Source of the DNA: VAXT01 sp963850415
Lineage (GTDB): Bacteria; Actinomycetota; Thermoleophilia; Gaiellales; Gaiellaceae
Direction: 5' to 3'
Assembly (NCBI GenBank): GCA_963850415.1
Contig: CAWKLE010000003.1
Location: 1,274,522-1,338,521, forward strand
Length of the DNA stretch: 64,000 bases
Under the pieces are notes generated by a model that saw only the letters and a list, made by a program, of their open reading frames with translations, made no database searches and was not told the origin of the DNA. This document shows positions 18,390-27,192 of this stretch, in pieces. Made by a program: the position numbers and the translations under genes. The stretch's first letter is position 1. Each line of letters opens with the position of its first letter.

Positions 18390-19578
18390 TCAGAATCTCC
18401 GGCGCGGCGCGGAAGCCGCCGAGCCGGGCGGCCGCAGAGCGACGACAGTCGCAGTGTGGTCTCGCCGGTCGAGCGCTCGGAGAAGGGCGGCGACGCAGTC
18501 CGCGTCGAACTGGCCGCCCGCACCGCGCTCGAGCTCGGCCCGCGCATCCTCCTCGGAAAGTGACCGGCGGTACGGCCGGTCCTCGCTCATCGCCCGGTAC
18601 GCGTCGCAGACCGCCACGATCCTCGCGCCGAGCGGGATCGCCCTGCCGGCGAGCCCGTCCGGATAGCCGGTGCCGTCCCAGCGCTCGTGGTGGTGTCGCA
18701 CGATCGGGGAGGATCGCCTGCAGCGACTGGATTGGCTGGAGGATGTGCTCGCCGACCTCCGGGTGCGTCTTCATGATCGCCCACTCGCTCTTGGTCAGCG
18801 GCCCCGGCTTGTTGAGGATCGACTCCGGCACCCGCACCTTCCCGATGTCGTGGAGGACGGCGCCGAGCTCCACGTTGCGAACCGCGTCGAGCTCGAGCTG
18901 GAGCTCGGTCGCAACGGCGACCGCGAGCCGGACGACCTCTTCGGTGTGGCGGCCGGTGCTCGCATCCTTGGCTTCGAGCGCGTTGGAGAGTGACGCCAGA
19001 GTCTCGCCGTAGAGGCGCTGAGCGCGCTCCTCGTGCTCGAAGCAGGCGATGAGGGCGCCCACCTGTGTGGCCGCGACCTCGGCCAGGTGCCGCTCCAGCC
19101 CGGAAAAGACGCGCGGTCTCGTGTCGTAGACCTCGATCAGGCCCCAGCCGCGTCCCTCGACCACGATCGGAACGAGCAGGACCGCCTGCATCTCCATCTC
19201 GCGGAGCACGAAGAGCTCGGCGGCATCGGCGCCGGGATCGTCCGCGGAGATCGAGCAGACTTCGCCCGTCGCGAGGACCGATGCGGTGGTCGGGTAGTCG
19301 GTGAGGTAGTAGCTGAGCCCCCGCGCCACCTGCCTGTTGGTGCAGGCGTAGTCGGCGACCTCGCGCAGAAGGCCGTCCTCGACCTGGGAGACGAGACACG
19401 CCTCGCCGTTCAGCATCAGCGTCAGCTCCCGGCTCGCGATGCGGAGCATCCGCTGGGAGACCTGCTCTGCAGCGATCGTGCGCGAGAACGCTACGAGCCG
19501 GGACAGCGGCTCGGAAGCGCCGGCGAGGGCGACATGGAGACCGACCACATCGGCCCTTCCCTGCGACTCGGCGCTCAT
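18390..19578 (-). CDS. GAF and HD-GYP c-di-GMP phosphodiesterase (one frame break)
   Basis: An N-terminal GAF domain (about residues 30-185) is followed by an HD-GYP domain: LHDIGKVRVPESILNKPG, then HHHERWDGTGYPDGLAG, which gives the H-D and G-Y-P motifs. The frame breaks in the G run at 18706-18709; with one G fewer the text runs LQAILPIVRHHHERW without interruption. The product would hydrolyse cyclic-di-GMP. Its ATG overlaps the stop of the GGDEF gene (ATGA), so synthesis and breakdown enzymes are co-translated. About 395 residues, no membrane segment. Confidence 0.85.
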
Positions 19579-21209
19579 GCCGCGACCTCGATGCCGGTGC
19601 CGGTGCGCTTCGCCGCGTACATGGCCTCGTCCGCGACCGGCAGCAGCTCGTCGGCGCTCCTTCCGGCGCTGTTCGTCGCGATGCCGAAGCTCGCGGTCAA
19701 CGACCGGAGCAGCGGGTCGATATTTCCCTCCAGCGCGGCGCGGACGCGGCCGATCAGATCGCGCGCTTCCTGTTCGCCGGCATCGCCGAGTAGCAGCGCG
19801 AACTCGTCGCCGCCGACCCGGAACGCACGTCCATCTCCGGGCACTAGCTCTGCCAGCAGCGAACTGAAGCGGGCGAGCACGCGGTCGCCGACCGCATGGC
19901 CGTGACCGTCGTTGACTTCCTTGAAGTTGTCGAGGTCGAGGAAGACGAGCGCGTGCGGATGTCGGTCGATCGACTCGCTTGCGGCCAGTCGATGCAGGAG
20001 GGCGCGCCGGTTCAGCAGGCGCGTGAGCGGATCGTGGTCGGCGAGAAACTTCGTCTCGGCGAGCTGCGTGGCGACGGCGAGCGCCTCCATCGCATGGTTC
20101 GCGAACACCCGGAGCGCTTGCAGGACATCCTCGTTGGGCAGCAGCCGGTTGCGCGGCTCGTCGGCCCAGAGGACGCCGCGGACTTCTTCGTCGGCGCCGT
20201 AGAGGGGGACGACGAGCCAATGGTGGTTCCAGGCGAGCGGCCCTTTCCCGTTCAGGACGGACTCGTAGACAACCTGCTCCCTGCCGACCCGGCGCTCTGC
20301 CTCCTCGTGCGGGACGAGATAGCAGCCCGCGATCTCGAACTCGGGGTCGAAAAGCCGTGTGATGCGGGGCAGCTCGAGACCGCCCGTCACCGTGCCGCCC
20401 TCGGGCCAGCCGGCGGAGGCCGCCGATCGCAGCCGCCCGTCCTCGGGCTCGGTGAGCTGGATCAGGACCTTGTCGAAGTCGAGCGCCTCGCGGACCGCCT
20501 CGCACACGGAGGTCAGCATCGCTTCGGTCGACATCGTCTGCGGTAGCTGCGAGGAGACATGGAGCAGCTGCTCGAGACCGCTCTGATGGCGTTGGAGCCG
20601 CTCCCGCTCCTGCGCCGTTTCGAGCGCGAGCGCCGCGTGTGACGCCAGTGCGACCGCGAGTGCGAGTTGCTCGTCGTCGGGTCGCAGGCCGCTGACCGGG
20701 TCGCCGAATGACATGACGCCGACGATCTGTCCGTCGAAGCGCTGGAGCGGCACGAAGAGCTCGTCGTTCGGGTGCCAGCCCAGCGGGCCGTCGACGAGCG
20801 GCTCCCCGGCCGGGACGAAGCGGGCGCCGTTGTCCCGCGCCCAGTCGAAGGCGTCGTTCGGTATGAAGTAGGCGCCCTCCTGGAGGAACCTCGGGTGCAG
20901 CAGCCGGTGCCAGCTCTCCCAGCCGTAGACGGAGCCCAGCAGCGCTTCGCGAACGGCGTCGCTCCCGTGGACAGTTTCGACGTAGAAGTCGTCCCATTCG
21001 GGCCGGTAGACGTTGAGGACGACGGTCTGGTAGCCGAGGGCCTCGGAGACGGCGCGGGCGATCGTCTTCAGCACCGAGCCGACGTCCGCGCCGCTACGGA
21101 CCGCGCGGGTGACCTCGAGCAGCCCCTGGAGCGACGAAGCGAACGTGTGCGTGGCGGCATCTGCGCCCATTGCGCGTAGCTCTGCCCGCTGCGAGTGCGT
21201 GTTCGTCAT
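19575..21209 (-). CDS. GAF-GAF-GGDEF diguanylate cyclase
   Basis: 544 residues, soluble. Two GAF-type sensory domains (about 25-195 and 210-370) precede a GGDEF domain with an intact active site (FRVGGDEFALL, near residue 466) and upstream DHDPLTRLLNRRAL. A canonical RxxD inhibitory site is not evident just upstream. It synthesises cyclic-di-GMP. It is the first gene of a coupled pair with the HD-GYP phosphodiesterase. A 12-bp perfect palindrome lies 60 bp upstream of the ATG and may be an operator. Confidence 0.92.
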   Translation of the reverse strand: MTNTHSQRAELRAMGADAATHTFASSLQGLLEVTRAVRSGADVGSVLKTIARAVSEALGYQTVVLNVYRPEWDDFYVETVHGSDAVREALLGSVYGWESWHRLLHPRFLQEGAYFIPNDAFDWARDNGARFVPAGEPLVDGPLGWHPNDELFVPLQRFDGQIVGVMSFGDPVSGLRPDDEQLALAVALASHAALALETAQERERLQRHQSGLEQLLHVSSQLPQTMSTEAMLTSVCEAVREALDFDKVLIQLTEPEDGRLRSAASAGWPEGGTVTGGLELPRITRLFDPEFEIAGCYLVPHEEAERRVGREQVVYESVLNGKGPLAWNHHWLVVPLYGADEEVRGVLWADEPRNRLLPNEDVLQALRVFANHAMEALAVATQLAETKFLADHDPLTRLLNRRALLHRLAASESIDRHPHALVFLDLDNFKEVNDGHGHAVGDRVLARFSSLLAELVPGDGRAFRVGGDEFALLLGDAGEQEARDLIGRVRAALEGNIDPLLRSLTASFGIATNSAGRSADELLPVADEAMYAAKRTGTGIEVAA

Positions 21210-21268
21210 GAGCCGCAGGTCCCGACGACCGTCTCCACAGAATCGTCCACCTTGCTTCGCGAGGCATC

Positions 21269-21280
21269 ACCCGATCGGGT
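21269..21280. promoter_or_regulatory. Palindrome upstream of the diguanylate cyclase gene
   Basis: ACCCGATCGGGT is a perfect 12-bp palindrome 60 bp before the GGDEF start codon, in otherwise empty sequence (21210-21376). A repressor site is possible; no riboswitch fold was evident. Confidence 0.3.
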
Positions 21281-21376
21281 AACCCTCGTTCAGGGCATGG
21301 ATCAGGCCGCGGGCACGCCTCGGAGCCGCTGAGGGTCTGATGCGGGCTCCCAGGCGCGGGTGAGGAGAAAACAGCC

Positions 21377-21619
21377 TTACGCGGCTCGTTCGAGACGCTC
21401 TTCGAGCCTTGCGCGTTTGATGATCGCGTCGCGGTCGCCGAAACGGCCCCGTACCTTCGCCTCTCGGTACTCGTCCCAGAGGCGCGCGATCTCGTCTTCG
21501 AGCTCGGCGTGCTCGCCCGCCACGATCTCGTCGTGGCCCTCGGCGAGTACGTGCAGAAGCTCGGCGCGCCGCTCGGTGGCGCGCTCGATGTCGAGCCTGA
21601 TGTCATCCAGGGTTCTCAT
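21377..21619 (-). CDS. Small charged coiled-coil protein (80 aa), unknown
   Basis: 80 residues, almost entirely helical heptads rich in Glu, Arg and Ala (RLDIERATERRAELLHVLAEG, then ELEDEIARLWDEYREAKVRG). No membrane segment. Coding bias is good and the ATG at 21619 is clean. It is not adjacent in an operon sense to either neighbour (more than 30 bp each side). Function unknown; a DNA- or protein-binding coiled coil is possible. Confidence 0.6.
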   Translation of the reverse strand: MRTLDDIRLDIERATERRAELLHVLAEGHDEIVAGEHAELEDEIARLWDEYREAKVRGRFGDRDAIIKRARLEERLERAA

Positions 21620-21650
21620 ACGACTCTTTACAACGACGAGCTAGTGCTCA

Positions 21651-21740
21651 CTAATCCCGGTTTCCGAGGAAGAAGAGCACGATCACGACCACCCCGACGA
21701 TTCCCGCGATGACCGCCACCGCGTTCAGGGCGAAGTCCAC
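21651..21740 (-). CDS. 29-residue hydrophobic membrane peptide
   Basis: From GTG 21740 the frame encodes MDFALNAVAVIAGIVGVVVI then LFFLGNRD and stops at 21651. It is one transmembrane helix with a short charged end. The start shares one base with the TAG of the zincin gene (TAGTG), so it is translationally coupled. It is the last member of a chain rhomboid, metallopeptidase, peptide. Function unknown. Confidence 0.55.
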   Translation of the reverse strand: MDFALNAVAVIAGIVGVVVIVLFFLGNRD

Positions 21741-22072
21741 TAGCCGTACCCGAGCTCGGCGATCCGGTCCTCGTCGATCCCGAAGTAGTGCGCGACCTCG
21801 TGGAGGACGGTGATCCGGATCTGACGCTGGAGCTCGTCCGGATCGGGAAACCCGGCCAGGAGCGGCCTGCGATAGACGACGACCTTTGCCGGCAGCCCGC
21901 CCGAGGGTGTCACGGACCCGCGCGGATACCCGATGAAGCTGCCCAGGATCATCGGGCTCTGCGGGCTCTCGTCCTCGACCACGACGGCGACGTTCTCGAG
22001 CCCCTCGGCGATGTCGTCGGGCAGCGAGTCGAGCGCGGCGCGAACGTGCTCTTCGAATTCCTCGTCGGTCAT
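21740..22072 (-). CDS. Minimal zinc metallopeptidase (Zincin_1/DUF1025 family)
   Basis: 110 residues with the zincin motif HEVAHYFGID near residue 93 (HExxH plus a downstream acidic residue). The family is common in Actinobacteria; proteolytic activity is presumed from the motif. The ATG overlaps the stop of the rhomboid gene (TGATG), so the soluble zincin and the membrane protease are made together. Confidence 0.85.
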   Translation of the reverse strand: MTDEEFEEHVRAALDSLPDDIAEGLENVAVVVEDESPQSPMILGSFIGYPRGSVTPSGGLPAKVVVYRRPLLAGFPDPDELQRQIRITVLHEVAHYFGIDEDRIAELGYG

Positions 22073-22761
22073 CAGTACCGGGGTTGCAGCGGTGGCCGGA
22101 CCATGAGCAAGCGCACGGTCAACGCGCCGAAGAGAAAGCCGCCGATATGCGCGAAGAACGCCACGCCTCCACCGGCCTGCGGCTGGACGATCGAGAACCC
22201 GCCCTCCCAGAGCTGGAAGCCGAACCAGAAGCCGAGAAAGAGGAATGCGGGGACCTCGAGTAGCAGGAAGAAGACGAGGGTCAGCACACGCGCTCTCGGG
22301 AGGAGGACGAGGTAGGCGCCGAGCACGCCGGAGACGGCGCCGCTCGCGCCGAGGGTCGGAACCGCAGCGTCGATGTTCGTCCCGACGGCGAGCGTGACGA
22401 CGGTCTGGGCCGCGATCGCAGTCAGGCCGGCCAGCAGGTAGAAGACGAGGAAGCGGGCTCGCCCCAGCGCGTCCTCGACGTTGTTGCCGAAGATCCAGAG
22501 GAAGAGCATGTTCCCGATGATGTGCAGCCAGCTGCCGTGCATGAACATCGAGGTGAACGCGGTCACCGGCCAGCTGTGACCCACGGCTGTGCCCGGCGGG
22601 CAGGACGAGTCGACCTCGCACGGCTGGTACGCGTACTCGACGACCGAGCGGTCGAGATGCGGTAGCTGGTAGAAGATCCAGACCGCGAAGTTGATCGCGA
22701 TCAGCGCGACCGTGACGATCGGGAACGACCGCGTCGGGACGTTGTCCTTGAGCGGGAACAA
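22072..22761 (-). CDS. Rhomboid-family intramembrane serine protease
   Basis: 229 residues, six to seven membrane helices. Rhomboid hallmarks: WLHIIGNMLFLWIFG in helix 2, the catalytic Ser in GASGAVSGVLGAY (GxSG), and the catalytic His in FFAHIGGFLFG. It cleaves membrane proteins within the bilayer; substrates unknown. The start is TTG 22761, three bases after the argF stop, with AGAGG upstream. It is coupled to the following zincin. Confidence 0.92.
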   Translation of the reverse strand: MFPLKDNVPTRSFPIVTVALIAINFAVWIFYQLPHLDRSVVEYAYQPCEVDSSCPPGTAVGHSWPVTAFTSMFMHGSWLHIIGNMLFLWIFGNNVEDALGRARFLVFYLLAGLTAIAAQTVVTLAVGTNIDAAVPTLGASGAVSGVLGAYLVLLPRARVLTLVFFLLLEVPAFLFLGFWFGFQLWEGGFSIVQPQAGGGVAFFAHIGGFLFGALTVRLLMVRPPLQPRY

Positions 22762-22764
22762 CCT

Positions 22765-23709
22765 CTAGGGAACGATCAGCGCCAGGAGAGCTTTCTGGGC
22801 GTGCAAGCGATTCTCGGCCTGGTCCCAGACGGCCGAGTGCGGCCCGTACAGGACGTCCTCGGTGATCTCCTCGCCGTAGTGCGCCGGAAGGCAGTGGAGC
22901 ACGATCGCGTCGGGGCTCGCGTGCGAGAGCAGCGCGTCGTCGATCTGGTAGCCGGCGAGGTCCTTGCGCCGCCGGTCGGACTCCTTCTCCTGGCCCATGC
23001 TCGTCCATACGTCCGTGTAGAGAACGTCCGCCTCGCGGGCGGCCTCCTTGGCGTCGCGGACGAGCTCGACCGTTCCGCCCATCTGCACGGCCGCCCGCCG
23101 GGCCGCGGTGACCGCGTTCTCATCCGGCTCATAGCCCTTGGGCGTGGCGGCGACGAACCGCATCCCGAAGCGGGTCGCGCCGACCATCAGCGAGACACAG
23201 ACGTTGTTTCCGTCGCCGAGGTATGCGAGCCGGGCGCCGGAAAGCCGGCCGAGCTTCTCGCGGATCGTCATCAGGTCGGCGAGTGCCTGGCATGGATGGG
23301 CGTAATCGGTCAGCCCGTTGATCACCGGGATGTCGGCGTGCTCGGCGAGCTGCTCCACGTCTTCCTGCGCGAAGGTCCGGATCATGATCGCGTCCAGGTA
23401 GCGCTCGAGGACGTTCGCCGTGTCCTTGATCGTCTCGCCGCGCCCGAGCTGGAGGTCGTTCGCGGAGAGGTAGAGCCCGTAGCCGCCGAGCTCGACGATG
23501 CCGACCTCGAACGAGACCCGGGTGCGCGTAGACGGCTTCTGGAAGATCATCCCGAGCGTCCGGCCCGGGAGGAGCTCGTGCGGCTCGCGCTGCTTGCGGA
23601 GCTCCTTGAGCTCGTCTGCGAGGTCGAGCGCGGTCTTCAGCTCCTCGGAGTTCCAGGTGCCGATCCGGATGAAGTCCCGTCCCTTGAGGTGTTGTGCGAC
23701 CTCGACCAT
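22765..23709 (-). CDS. argF: Ornithine carbamoyltransferase
   Basis: 314 residues, the normal size. The carbamoyl-phosphate site STRTRVSFE, the HPCQALADL motif and the ornithine/active-site loop HCLPAHYGEEI are all intact, with SMGQE also present. It makes citrulline from ornithine and carbamoyl phosphate in arginine synthesis, or runs backward in arginine catabolism; a carbamate kinase gene lies about 9 kb away. No other arg gene is adjacent. ATG 23709 lies 15 bp after the sigma-factor stop. Confidence 0.95.
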   Translation of the reverse strand: MVEVAQHLKGRDFIRIGTWNSEELKTALDLADELKELRKQREPHELLPGRTLGMIFQKPSTRTRVSFEVGIVELGGYGLYLSANDLQLGRGETIKDTANVLERYLDAIMIRTFAQEDVEQLAEHADIPVINGLTDYAHPCQALADLMTIREKLGRLSGARLAYLGDGNNVCVSLMVGATRFGMRFVAATPKGYEPDENAVTAARRAAVQMGGTVELVRDAKEAAREADVLYTDVWTSMGQEKESDRRRKDLAGYQIDDALLSHASPDAIVLHCLPAHYGEEITEDVLYGPHSAVWDQAENRLHAQKALLALIVP

Positions 23710-23724
23710 GCGAGGCGGCGAATG

Positions 23725-24291
23725 CTACGCGGTCTCGTAGCCCGCCTCTGCGAGGAGCACGCGCAGGTGCTGGAGGCCCGCGAACATGCGGCTCTTGATC
23801 GTCCCCAGGGGCTGGTCGAGTCGGGCGGCGAGCTCGGACTGGGTGAGGCCCGCGTAGTAGGCGAGCTCGATCGGCTCGCGCTGCTCGGCCGGCAGCCGGC
23901 GCAGGGCGTCCTGGACGATCTCCCGGCGCGAGCGCGTCACGACGGCTTCGTCGGCGCCCGGGTCCGAGCCCTGCGGCTCTTCGACGACGGGCGACGTACG
24001 CCGTGTCTGCTCGCGGCGCACGAGATCGACGGCCCTGCGGTGCACGAAGGTGAGCAGCCACGTGCTCGCCTTGGCGCGCTCGGGCCGGTAGGAGCCGGCG
24101 CCGCGCCAGATCTGGAGGAACGCCTCCTGGACGGCGTCCTCGGCCAGCGCCGCGTCCTGGAGGATCTTGTACGCGAGGCCGTAGGCGGCCTTGCCGAAGC
24201 GGTCGTAGAGCTCGCCGAGCGCGTCCTCGTCGGCGCGGGCGACGGCTTGGACCAGTTGCTCGTCCGAGCGCTGCGGGGTCGCGCTGGTCAT
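23725..24291 (-). CDS. ECF RNA polymerase sigma factor (SigK/SigL-like)
   Basis: 188 residues from ATG 24291. Region 2 (LYDRFGKAAYGLAYKILQD, AEDAVQEAFLQIWR) and region 4 (LRRLPAEQREPIELAYYAGL, LDQPLGTIKSRM) are both present; no region 3, as expected for ECF factors. It is encoded directly downstream of an RskA-like anti-sigma factor, which would hold it at the membrane. Likely targets include its own operon and perhaps the exported DUF4331 proteins upstream. Confidence 0.92.
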   Translation of the reverse strand: MTSATPQRSDEQLVQAVARADEDALGELYDRFGKAAYGLAYKILQDAALAEDAVQEAFLQIWRGAGSYRPERAKASTWLLTFVHRRAVDLVRREQTRRTSPVVEEPQGSDPGADEAVVTRSRREIVQDALRRLPAEQREPIELAYYAGLTQSELAARLDQPLGTIKSRMFAGLQHLRVLLAEAGYETA

Positions 24292-24364
24292 CGGCTGAGC
24301 GTCCCAGGGGGCGCGGAGCCCCACCACGGAGATGGCGAGCGGGCTCTGAGCGGCGGCGGACACG

Positions 24365-25060
24365 TCAGGTCGCTTCCGCCCTGAAGAGGATTGGCAGCGT
24401 GGGCGAGGTGGCTCCCTTCGCCTGCTCGAGCGTGACGGCGACCGTCGCGCTCTTCGGGACACGCTGCGTGAGGGAGACCGGCCTGCAGCCGCTTCCGCCG
24501 CGGAAGAGGCCGGCCGGCACGGGCGACTTCCCGCTGATCACCCAGGCTTCGTAGGTCTTTGCGCTCGGCGCGTCGGCCAACCCGCAGACGAGGAGCGCGG
24601 CCTGGCCGTTCCGAGCGACGATCAGCGACCCGTCGGCGCCGGTCAGCGGCTTGGCGGTCGCGTGCTCCGCGAGGAGCCGGTCGACGACAGACCTGGCGCT
24701 TCGCTCACGATCGAGCGAGTTCGAGAGCGAGTTGGCCCAGAGGCCGAGGCCGATCGCCAGGCAGGCAGCCGCTACCGCGACAGCTGCGACGGCGCCGAGC
24801 GCCCAGTTCCGTCTCGGCAGCTTGATCACCGCTGCCCGCGGCTCCGCCCGCGCGCCTTCGACGATGCGGTCGCGCAGCTCTTCCGGAGGAACAGGCCCCT
24901 CGACGGCGTACGCGAGGGCCGCGACCGGCTCTCGGAGCATGGCGAGCTGCTCGGTGCACTCGGCGCAGTCCGGGAGGTGCCGCTCGAAGCGCTCGCGCTC
25001 GTCGTCGTCCAGCGCGTCGAGCGCGTAGGCGGCGAGAAGATCGTGTGGGTCGTTGCTCAT
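24365..25060 (-). CDS. RskA-type anti-sigma factor
   Basis: 231 residues. An N-terminal zinc-finger anti-sigma domain (FERHLPDCAECTEQL, the HxxxCxxC motif, near residue 30), a transmembrane helix (LGAVAAVAVAAACLAIGLG, about 87-106) and an extracellular RskA domain (AKTYEAWVISGKSPVPAGLF). It would bind the downstream ECF sigma factor until released by regulated proteolysis. A rhomboid and a zincin sit further down the same strand, though a direct link is speculation. Confidence 0.92.
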   Translation of the reverse strand: MSNDPHDLLAAYALDALDDDERERFERHLPDCAECTEQLAMLREPVAALAYAVEGPVPPEELRDRIVEGARAEPRAAVIKLPRRNWALGAVAAVAVAAACLAIGLGLWANSLSNSLDRERSARSVVDRLLAEHATAKPLTGADGSLIVARNGQAALLVCGLADAPSAKTYEAWVISGKSPVPAGLFRGGSGCRPVSLTQRVPKSATVAVTLEQAKGATSPTLPILFRAEAT

Positions 25061-25102
25061 CTGGGCTTCGTCTTATTCGCCCTGGGCGCCGATCCGGTTC
25101 GG

Positions 25103-25825
25103 CTAGAAATAGTACGGCAGAAGATTCTGGGCGCCCAACCCGTACCAGAGGCCGAACGCGAGGCTGGCCACCCCGAGTGCCGGTGCGAGGCGGCCGATCG
25201 AACGCCGGCCGAGCGTGAGCCCGAAACCGGTCGTCAACAGCGTCATCGAGACCGCGGTGAACGCGGCGAGGATCCCGAGCGCGGCGATCGCGAGCGCCGT
25301 CCTGTCGATCGTGCTGACGAGGAGGATGCCGACGCCCGCGCTGCCTCCGATTCCGTGCAGGAGGCCGATCGCGAACGCCCCGAGCGGCGTCCTGCTCGGG
25401 GCGTGCTCGTGCGGCGGGCTCGAGTTCGAGTGCAGGTGGGCGTGCGACCGGTCGCCGTGGTCGTGCGCGTGCGCGTGAAAGGCGCCGCGGCGCCAGCGGA
25501 CGAGTAGCCAGACGGCGAGCCCGGCGATGAGAAATCCGATTCCCGTCTCCGCGACCCGCTGCACGGTCTCCGGGAGGTATGCGCGGTAGAGGACGATCGG
25601 CACACCGAGCGCGAAAAGCGTCAGCGCGTGACCGGCGCCCCAGGCGAGCCCGAGCGTGGCTGCATCGCGGGCGCGCCGCTCGGTCGAGGCGAGCAGCGTC
25701 GTCACCGCGGCGAGATGGTCGGGATCGGTGGCGTGGCGGAGACCGAGCAGGATCGCGACCGCGAACACGAGGAGGAGCGTCGTGCCATCCGAGAACGACG
25801 CGAGGAAGTGGTCGAGTCCGAACAT
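25103..25825 (-). CDS. NiCoT-like nickel/cobalt transporter
   Basis: 240 residues, six or so helices. The N-terminal LGLRHATDPDHLAAV is the HX4DH signature of nickel/cobalt permeases. A central His-rich loop (AHAHDHGDRSHAHLHS) could bind metal. ATG 25825 lies one base after the stop of the NicO gene. Direction of transport (uptake or export) cannot be decided from sequence. Confidence 0.82.
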   Translation of the reverse strand: MFGLDHFLASFSDGTTLLLVFAVAILLGLRHATDPDHLAAVTTLLASTERRARDAATLGLAWGAGHALTLFALGVPIVLYRAYLPETVQRVAETGIGFLIAGLAVWLLVRWRRGAFHAHAHDHGDRSHAHLHSNSSPPHEHAPSRTPLGAFAIGLLHGIGGSAGVGILLVSTIDRTALAIAALGILAAFTAVSMTLLTTGFGLTLGRRSIGRLAPALGVASLAFGLWYGLGAQNLLPYYF

Positions 25826-25826
25826 G

Positions 25827-27192
25827 TCAGCTCACTTTCGGGATAGCCCGCACGGTCATGGCCGCGCCGGCGACGACGATAACGAGCGCGCTGATCGCCG
25901 GGAGCAGGCCGATCACGCGGTCCTGGAGCTCGAACCGGCGGAACGTGCGCTTGGCGAGGATCGCGGCGAGCCCGATCCCCGTGATCGAGAGCGCGAGCCC
26001 GGCGCTGAACGCGACGATCAGCCCGAGCCCGAGGGCGATGCGGTGGAGCGAGATGGCAGCGAGGAGGACGACGAGCGCGGACGGGCAGGGGAGGAGCCCG
26101 CCGGAGATGCCGACCGCGGTCAGCGAGCGCCAGCCGAGCTCCCCGTGGCCATGGTCGTGGTGGTGATGGTGGTGCCCGTGGCTGTGCGCGTGGCGATGCC
26201 GAAGCCGCCCCAGCAGCACGGACGCGCCGACGCCGATCACGAGGAGCCCGGAGACAAGCCCGATCCAGGGGTACAGCTGCTCGGGGACGATGAACTGCGA
26301 GAGCGCGAGCGTCACGAAGCCAAGCGTGAAGACGCCGACCGTGTGCGTCGCGGTGACGATCAGCCCGAGCGCGGCCGCGTGGCGAGGCTTGCCACGCTGG
26401 CCGACGAGGTACGCGGTCACGATCGCCTTTCCGTGACCGGGCGAGAGAGCGTGTGCCGAGCCCCAGAAGAACGCGAGCGCAAGCGAGAGCAGGATCACGC
26501 CGATGCCGAGGTGGTCGCGGGCGATCAGGCTCGCGAAGCCGCCGTCGCCGGTCGCGCGCACCGCGGCGCGGGCGGTCAGTTGCGCGCGCGACTCGAGCGT
26601 GGGCGCCGTGCCCGGCGCGTCGCCGGGACTGACGGTTGCCGTCGCGGTCGTGACCTCGAGCGGGCTGGTGAGCAGATCCTTCGGGTACGCGGCGAGCTCG
26701 TGGCTGACGCTCGTTGCGGGGGCCGAGGAGGATGACGGCGCTCGCACCGTCGCGGGTCGTGAGCACGACCTCCTTCCAGCCGATGCGGTTCGCGAAGTTC
26801 GTGTCCCGGAACCCGAGCCTCCCGGACCTCGCCGGGGCGGCGTAGACGGCCTCGAAGCGAAGCGTGCGGAGCCCCGCCGCTCCGGGTGGGAAGGCAAGCG
26901 CATGCTCGAGCGCGGTGAGCGTGACCTTTCGGCCGTCGAGCCGCAGGTCGAGCCCGCGGCCGATCCGCGTCGCGAGCCCGCGCTCGTAGACGCGCTCGTC
27001 CGTGATCTTCTGCCGCTCCTGGAAGGCCGGGATCTCGGCCATGTCCAGGACGTACTTGACGTAGACGCGGTCGCCGGAGAGCTCGATCCCGCTGAAGCGG
27101 TTGACAGTGAAGTTCCCGAGCGGATGCGCGTTTGCAGCTGCCGGCGCCGCAAGGGCGGCGACGAACCCCAGCAGGAGCGCGAGGCGCTTCAC
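25827..27192 (-). CDS. NicO/RcnA-type Ni/Co transporter with N-terminal exported domain (one frame break)
   Basis: From GTG 27192: signal peptide (KRLALLLGFVAALAAPAAANA), then an exported domain of about 150 residues (HPLGNFTVNRFSGIEL onward), then a NicO membrane domain with HALSPGHGKAIVTAYLVG and a His-rich loop (SHGHHHHHHDHGHGE). The frame breaks in a run of five G at 26718-26722; with four it reads ILLGPATSVSHELAAYP. About 450 residues. The GTG overlaps the stop of the TPR gene (GTGA). Export or uptake of nickel or cobalt is inferred. Confidence 0.82.

Noticed and set aside
21210..21376. A possible c-di-GMP riboswitch before the GGDEF gene
   Set aside because: The conserved GEMM core and tetraloop-receptor sequence are absent; only a DNA palindrome is present.
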